Of a stretch of 64,000 nt of DNA, positions 60,252-64,000 are shown one piece after another. Made by a program: the position numbers and the translations under genes. The notes below the pieces were generated by a model that was given only the letters and a program-made list of their open reading frames with translations, was not told the DNA's origin and did no database searches. Positions within the stretch are counted from its first letter, which is position 1. Each line of letters starts with the position of its first letter. The stretch comes from Thiocapsa bogorovii (GTDB lineage Bacteria > Pseudomonadota > Gammaproteobacteria > Chromatiales > Chromatiaceae), in the NCBI RefSeq assembly GCF_021228795.1, contig NZ_CP089309.1, positions 868,001-932,000 on the forward strand. Reading direction: 5' to 3'.

Positions 60252-61993
60252 CTAGCCCGGATGTTTCATAAACCGACACAGCCGACACTGGCCTCGCGGA
60301 TTTGCGCGGCGCTGGGCGTCACCGAGGGCGATGACCGGGACGCCGCGGGGGTTGAATGGTGGAAATACCGAGCGGCAACGGGCTTGATCAACGGGGCACG
60401 AGTAGTTTTGTCGCCGCGCAGGCGTACGATGCCCTGCCCGAGGTGGGCATAGTCGTCGTGCGCGTGCTGAAATCCCCGTGCGGGGATGTATGTGCGTCTA
60501 GGCGGGCGCCGCCCGGGCTGCGCGTTGAAGAGCCTCTCGGTGACCTGCTGCAACAGCGTCTTGACCGGACAGCTCGAGGGCAGGTGCAGGCGCACGCGGT
60601 CTTTGTACTGCACCACGCGCACGGCGAGCTTGAACAGTTTGATGATCACGGTGGCAGGCTGGGCGTTGGCCAGTTCCGTGCCGACGAGGACCTCGGTGCG
60701 CAGCGTTTGGTGCAAGACGTAAGCGGCGCAGGAGAAGAACAAGCGCATCTGATTGGCCAAGAAGGTGCTGTCGGAAGTGCGATCGCTGGCCAGATCGTTC
60801 TTGATCATTTTGATGAAGTTCTCGTCCTGGCCGCGCGCGCAGTACAGATCGCGGTAGACGCACTCGGGACTGGGCAAGTCCAAGGAGGTGACGACGAAGC
60901 GGAGGTTGTCGCCGCGCGCCGTCACCTCGGCTTTGAGGATGGTCCGACACGCGCCGGGCCAGGAACCGGCACGGTAGTCAACCTCGTGGTAGGTGCGGGT
61001 CCGCTCGGGTACGTCGGCGTCGGCGCGCCGGGCGTTCTCGATGCGCAGCGCATGGAGCTTGCGGGCGTCGGCCAAGAACGGCTCGGCCCGTGGCGTGAGA
61101 GCCCGGTTACCCGCCAGGCCGAAGATGAAATCCGTCAACGGATCGGCCATCGCCAAGGCCATCAACTCGGGGTTGGAGAAGTGTCCGTCGCCGCGCAGGA
61201 TGATGCGTGTGCGTGGCCACGCGGCCCGCAGCCGCTTGAGCACGCGCTTGAGGATCATCGCGTTCTCGGCGCCGGTGGGGCGCTTGCCGGGACGCAGCAC
61301 CGCGGTGATGAACTTCCCCGAGAGGCCCTCGAAGAGAAACAGCGGCAAGTAGCAATGGTTGCCGTAGTGATGATTGTAGAACGCGAACTCCTGCTGGCCA
61401 TGGGTGGCGTCTTCGGAGTGGTCCATATCGAGCACGATCACCTGCGGCGCCTTCGGGTAGCTGGCGATGAAGGCCTCGACGAAGGCCTGCGCCATGCGGT
61501 AGAGGTCGCGCGCGCCGACCCCATTCTCCAAACGCGAGAAGGTCGGCCCGCTGGCCAGGTCCGTCGTCGCATCCAGCGGCTTGCGCTCCAGCCCCAGCTT
61601 GAACAGCGCATCACGGCGCAGCGCATTGGCGTCGTTGCCGTCTTCGTAAGCACAGGCGATCTGGTAGACCCGTTGCGCGATCAGCTCACGCATCGGATGG
61701 GTGGTGTAGGACGGATGGCGCCAATCATCGATCGCTGCGCTCAACCGCTCGGTCAGGCCGATCTGCCGATCAACCCCGCGCAGAATCATGGGGCCAAAGT
61801 CAGACGACATGGCGCCGCCGTCGAAGTCGCCGCGGACCGTGAAACCGGCGACCGGGGGAAAACGCAGCTGTTCCGGGGTAGACTCGGGCATGGGCGACCT
61901 CGTTTAGCTTCTTCCGAAGCGTTCTTGGCGGAACAGCCATTTTATCAATGGGTTGAACGAGAGTCGCCCTTTTTTATGAAATATTCGGGCTAG
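60252..61993 (-). mobile_element. Complete IS1380-family insertion sequence, 1742 bp
   Basis: Ends are imperfect inverted repeats: CTAGCCCGGATGTTTCATAA at 60252-60271 and the complement of CTAGCCCGAATATTTCATAA at 61974-61993, with two mismatches in 20. One transposase gene fills the element on the minus strand. I could not find a target duplication; the flanks ATTGCA and GTCCTT differ. The insertion may be old or the result of recombination. It lies between the IscA-type gene and sufE, 49 bp before the sufE start. Confidence 0.88.
60266..61891 (-). CDS. IS1380-family transposase
   Basis: A 541-residue transposase with the IS1380 family pattern: SSDFGPMILRGVDRQIGLTE, YEDGNDANALRRDALFKLGL, SGPTFSRLENGV, and HGQQEFAFYNHHYGNHCYLP. 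Catalytic residues: Asp in VIVLDMDHSED, Asp in RIILRGDGHFSN, and Glu in YCARGQDENFIKMIK, which matches the Y-(2)-R-(3)-E-(6)-K signature. The stop lies inside the left terminal repeat. The frame is intact. Confidence 0.93.
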   Translation of the reverse strand: MPESTPEQLRFPPVAGFTVRGDFDGGAMSSDFGPMILRGVDRQIGLTERLSAAIDDWRHPSYTTHPMRELIAQRVYQIACAYEDGNDANALRRDALFKLGLERKPLDATTDLASGPTFSRLENGVGARDLYRMAQAFVEAFIASYPKAPQVIVLDMDHSEDATHGQQEFAFYNHHYGNHCYLPLFLFEGLSGKFITAVLRPGKRPTGAENAMILKRVLKRLRAAWPRTRIILRGDGHFSNPELMALAMADPLTDFIFGLAGNRALTPRAEPFLADARKLHALRIENARRADADVPERTRTYHEVDYRAGSWPGACRTILKAEVTARGDNLRFVVTSLDLPSPECVYRDLYCARGQDENFIKMIKNDLASDRTSDSTFLANQMRLFFSCAAYVLHQTLRTEVLVGTELANAQPATVIIKLFKLAVRVVQYKDRVRLHLPSSCPVKTLLQQVTERLFNAQPGRRPPRRTYIPARGFQHAHDDYAHLGQGIVRLRGDKTTRAPLIKPVAARYFHHSTPAASRSSPSVTPSAAQIREASVGCVGL

Positions 61994-62042
61994 GTCCTTC
62001 GCTTCGATCTATTTGGTCTCAACTTGGAAAACTTCCGCATCC

Positions 62043-62465
62043 ATGCTCAACGATGAAATGGCCGAGATCCTTGAGAACTTCGAGCTTCTCGGTGATTGGG
62101 ACGAGCGCTACCAATACCTCGTCGAGATCGGCGAACGTCTCCCGCCGATGCCGCCCGAAGAGAAGACCGATAAGAACCGCGTCGTCGAGTGCATGAGCTT
62201 GGTGCACACGGCGGCGCGACCGATCCCTGATCAACCTGGACACCTCGAGTTCACGGGTGATTGCGACACCGCGATCATTAAAGGTGTGGTCGCCCTTCTG
62301 GTTGGGCTCTTCTCCGAAAAGCGACCCGAAGAGATCGAGGCACTCGACGTCGAGGAACTGTTCGAGGCGCTCCGTCTCCAAGAGCACCTGAGCCCGAATC
62401 GGCATGTCGGCGTTTATGCCATCGTCAATAAGATGAAGGGACAGGCCAGATCGACGCCCTGCTGA
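62043..62465 (+). CDS. sufE: Cysteine desulfuration protein SufE
   Basis: A 140-residue sulfur-transfer protein that accepts persulfide from SufS. It shows ENFELLGDWDERYQYLVEIG, the active cysteine in KNRVVECMSLVHTAARP, and IIKGVVALLVGLFSEKRPEE and SPNRHVGVYAIVNKMK. The motif around the Cys is VVECMS rather than the commoner VxGCQS. ATG 62043 is used; ATG 62055 is possible. The IS ends 49 bp upstream, so its original promoter or operon link is probably lost. Confidence 0.9.
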   Translation: MLNDEMAEILENFELLGDWDERYQYLVEIGERLPPMPPEEKTDKNRVVECMSLVHTAARPIPDQPGHLEFTGDCDTAIIKGVVALLVGLFSEKRPEEIEALDVEELFEALRLQEHLSPNRHVGVYAIVNKMKGQARSTPC

Positions 62466-62642
62466 GATCCGATCGTTCCTTTGTCGACGCGTGCGCCGAC
62501 AAGGCACAGACCCGGAAACGGGCTCCCGGTGTCTCCAAACCCTGTCGCTGAAGGCGGATCCAACATGAGCGGATGCGAGGCGAGCCGACGCATCGATAGG
62601 GATCCGCTAACGCACGCCTGCCCGACAACACGGATTCGACGC

Positions 62643-63728
62643 ATGCCATCCCTACGACCGGTCACCCGTCTCCTCACGCGTTGCCTACCCTGCGTCTTCG
62701 TCACCGCAACCCTGACGGCACCGAGCCCCGCATCAGCCGTCGCCGTCTTGGTTGCGGAAGCCCGATCGATGCCTTTGGCCGAGCGGGTCGAAGCACTCGG
62801 GACTCTGAAGGCCAACGAATCGGTCAACATCACCGCGAATGTCACCGAGACGATCTCGGCAATTCACTTCGACGACGGCCAACGCGTCAGTGAAGGCGAC
62901 ATCCTGGTCGAGCTGACCAGCGTCGAACAGCATGCCCAACTCGACGAGGCGCAGGTGCGGGCGGTTGAGGCCGAGCGTCAGTACCAGCGGGTCAAGGCAT
63001 TGGTGGCGCAGGGCGCCGCATCCGAGTCGCTGCTCGACGAGCGTAAACGTGACCTCGACGCGGCCCGCGCCGTCTTGGTGGCCATCGAATCACGCCTGTC
63101 AGACCGCCTCATCAAGGCACCCTTCGACGGCGTGCTGGGGCTTCGCAACGTCAGTCGCGGCACGCTGGTCGAGCCGGCCGATACGATTACGACGCTCGAT
63201 GACGACAGCTTTATGAAGCTTGATTTCACGGTCCCGAGCGTCTTCATGAGCGCGCTTGTGCCGGGGCTGAGAATCGAGGCGCGCGCCCCGGCCTACGGAG
63301 ATCGGACCTTCGAGGGTGTGGTGCGGGGTGTCGACAGTCGCGTCGACCCGGTCACTCGCTCCATTCAGGTGCGCGCCGTGATCCCCAATCCGGAGCGCAC
63401 GCTCAAGCCCGGACTGCTGATGCGGGTCGAGCTCCTGGTGGATCCGCGCGACGCGCTGGTCGTGCCGGAAGCCGCGATTCTGCACCAAGGCCAGGATCAC
63501 TTCGTGCAGGTCATCGTGGAGGACGGGGATGGTTTGACCTCGGAGCGCCGTCAGATCCAGATCGGCGCGCGCAAGCCCGGCCTGGTGGAGGTGCGCGAGG
63601 GACTTGCGAAAGGCGATCGCGTCATCGAGCACGGCCACCTCAAAGCGCGTCCGGGACAACCTGTCGAGATCGCACGCAGGGATGACGCTCAAGCCGACAC
63701 GAAGGGCGTGGCGGACCCCGCACGATGA
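62643..63728 (+). CDS. RND efflux membrane-fusion protein (HlyD/AcrA family)
   Basis: A periplasmic adaptor of about 361 residues. Signal-like start (LLTRCLPCVFVTATLTAPSP), then lipoyl half-motifs (MPLAERVEALGTLKANESVN, IHFDDGQRVSEGDILVEL), a coiled-coil hairpin (AEAQVRAVEAERQ-type helices around residues 95-150), the second lipoyl half (LIKAPFDGVLGLRNVSRGTL) and the beta-barrel (TRSIQVRAVIPNPERTLKPG). It links an inner-membrane pump to an outer-membrane channel. ATG 62565 would add 26 residues. The stop overlaps the pump start as ATGA. Confidence 0.88.
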   Translation: MPSLRPVTRLLTRCLPCVFVTATLTAPSPASAVAVLVAEARSMPLAERVEALGTLKANESVNITANVTETISAIHFDDGQRVSEGDILVELTSVEQHAQLDEAQVRAVEAERQYQRVKALVAQGAASESLLDERKRDLDAARAVLVAIESRLSDRLIKAPFDGVLGLRNVSRGTLVEPADTITTLDDDSFMKLDFTVPSVFMSALVPGLRIEARAPAYGDRTFEGVVRGVDSRVDPVTRSIQVRAVIPNPERTLKPGLLMRVELLVDPRDALVVPEAAILHQGQDHFVQVIVEDGDGLTSERRQIQIGARKPGLVEVREGLAKGDRVIEHGHLKARPGQPVEIARRDDAQADTKGVADPAR

Positions 63729-64000
63729 TCCTATCGGACATCTCGATCACCCGCCCGGTACTCGCCACCGTCCTCTCCCTCTTGCTGGTCGCGTTCGGCT
63801 TGGTCGCCTTCGATCGACTGCCGCTGCGCGAGTATCCGGACATCGACCCTCCGGTCGTCTCGATCGAGACCGTCTATCCGGGTGCCGCGGCCAACGTCGT
63901 CGAGACGCGGATCACCCAGCTGATCGAGGATCGCATCGCGGGTGTGGAGGGCATCCGCACGGTCGAATCCGTCAGCGAGGACGGGCGCTCGGCCATCACC
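63725..64000 (+). CDS. RND efflux transporter, N-terminal part (cut by window edge)
   Basis: The first 92 codons of an RND pump: ILSDISITRPVLATVLSLLL opens with the conserved TRPVLA after a short N-terminus, the first transmembrane helix follows, then LPLREYPDIDPPVVSIETVY and PGAAANVVETRITQLIEDRI, typical of AcrB/MexB-like drug pumps and MdtB-like groups. The ATG overlaps the fusion-protein stop, so the two are coupled. The substrate cannot be told from this part. Confidence 0.9.
   Translation, partial: MILSDISITRPVLATVLSLLLVAFGLVAFDRLPLREYPDIDPPVVSIETVYPGAAANVVETRITQLIEDRIAGVEGIRTVESVSEDGRSAIT

Noticed and set aside
60356-61993. 545-codon plus-strand frame over the IS1380 transposase
   Set aside because: Antisense shadow; the transposase on the minus strand is complete.

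Overview
The window looks like chromosome of a GC-rich gammaproteobacterium. The gene order rpsP-rimM-trmD-rplS, PqiABC and PqiA-type zinc ribbons, GltS, and a TelA/XpaC pair fit Gammaproteobacteria. The repertoire resembles purple sulfur bacteria (Chromatiales, e.g. Thiocapsa-like), but that is an inference: no rRNA or photosynthesis gene lies here. I found no tRNA, rRNA or CRISPR array.

Layout. 1-4.2 kb: an operon of an SDF/DAACS symporter, a periplasmic binding protein and a DUF481-type envelope gene, the last broken by a complete 1688-bp insertion sequence with a 5-bp target duplication. 4.6-7.9 kb: a hydroxysteroid-dehydrogenase-like SDR, a small winged-helix regulator, the collapsed remnant of an RND efflux operon, and a patatin lipoprotein. 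8.5-12 kb: rpsP-rimM-trmD-rplS with sbcB as apparent last gene. 12.3-15.2 kb: a TelA/XpaC operon preceded by a coiled-coil membrane protein and an unannotated 42-codon ORF. 15.3-18.1 kb: PEP carboxylase.

18.2-38.7 kb is an accessory envelope region. It holds two AraC/OruR-type regulators, small exported proteins, a CLC chloride/proton exchanger fused to a SPOR domain, LysM proteins, an outer-membrane barrel, a 2-TM K+-channel-like protein, a MscK-size mechanosensitive channel, DUF2092, a Rap1a/Tai-like protein, and an arylsulfatase and a DUF1254/DUF1214 protein that both carry an N-terminal LysM module. A second DUF1254 pair with its own divergent AraC regulator sits at 54.3-58.8 kb.

38.7-51.3 kb: an AsmA-like protein, GltS with a TAXI-type binding lipoprotein, a PqiA-PqiA-PqiB-PqiC lipid-transport operon and the ergothioneine genes egtB-egtD. 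52-54 kb: DUF3047 and DUF302 proteins plus an IS4 remnant. 59-64 kb: a Lon-N domain protein, an IscA/SufA-type protein and SufE separated by an IS1380-family element, then an RND membrane-fusion protein and the start of its pump.

The themes most worth following are: LysM modules shared by a sulfatase and a DUF1254 protein; DUF1254 genes repeatedly divergent from AraC/OruR regulators; two unrelated proteins with the same PLTPxSVAGVGRR tail; secondary transporters paired twice with solute-binding proteins; and the CLC-SPOR fusion.
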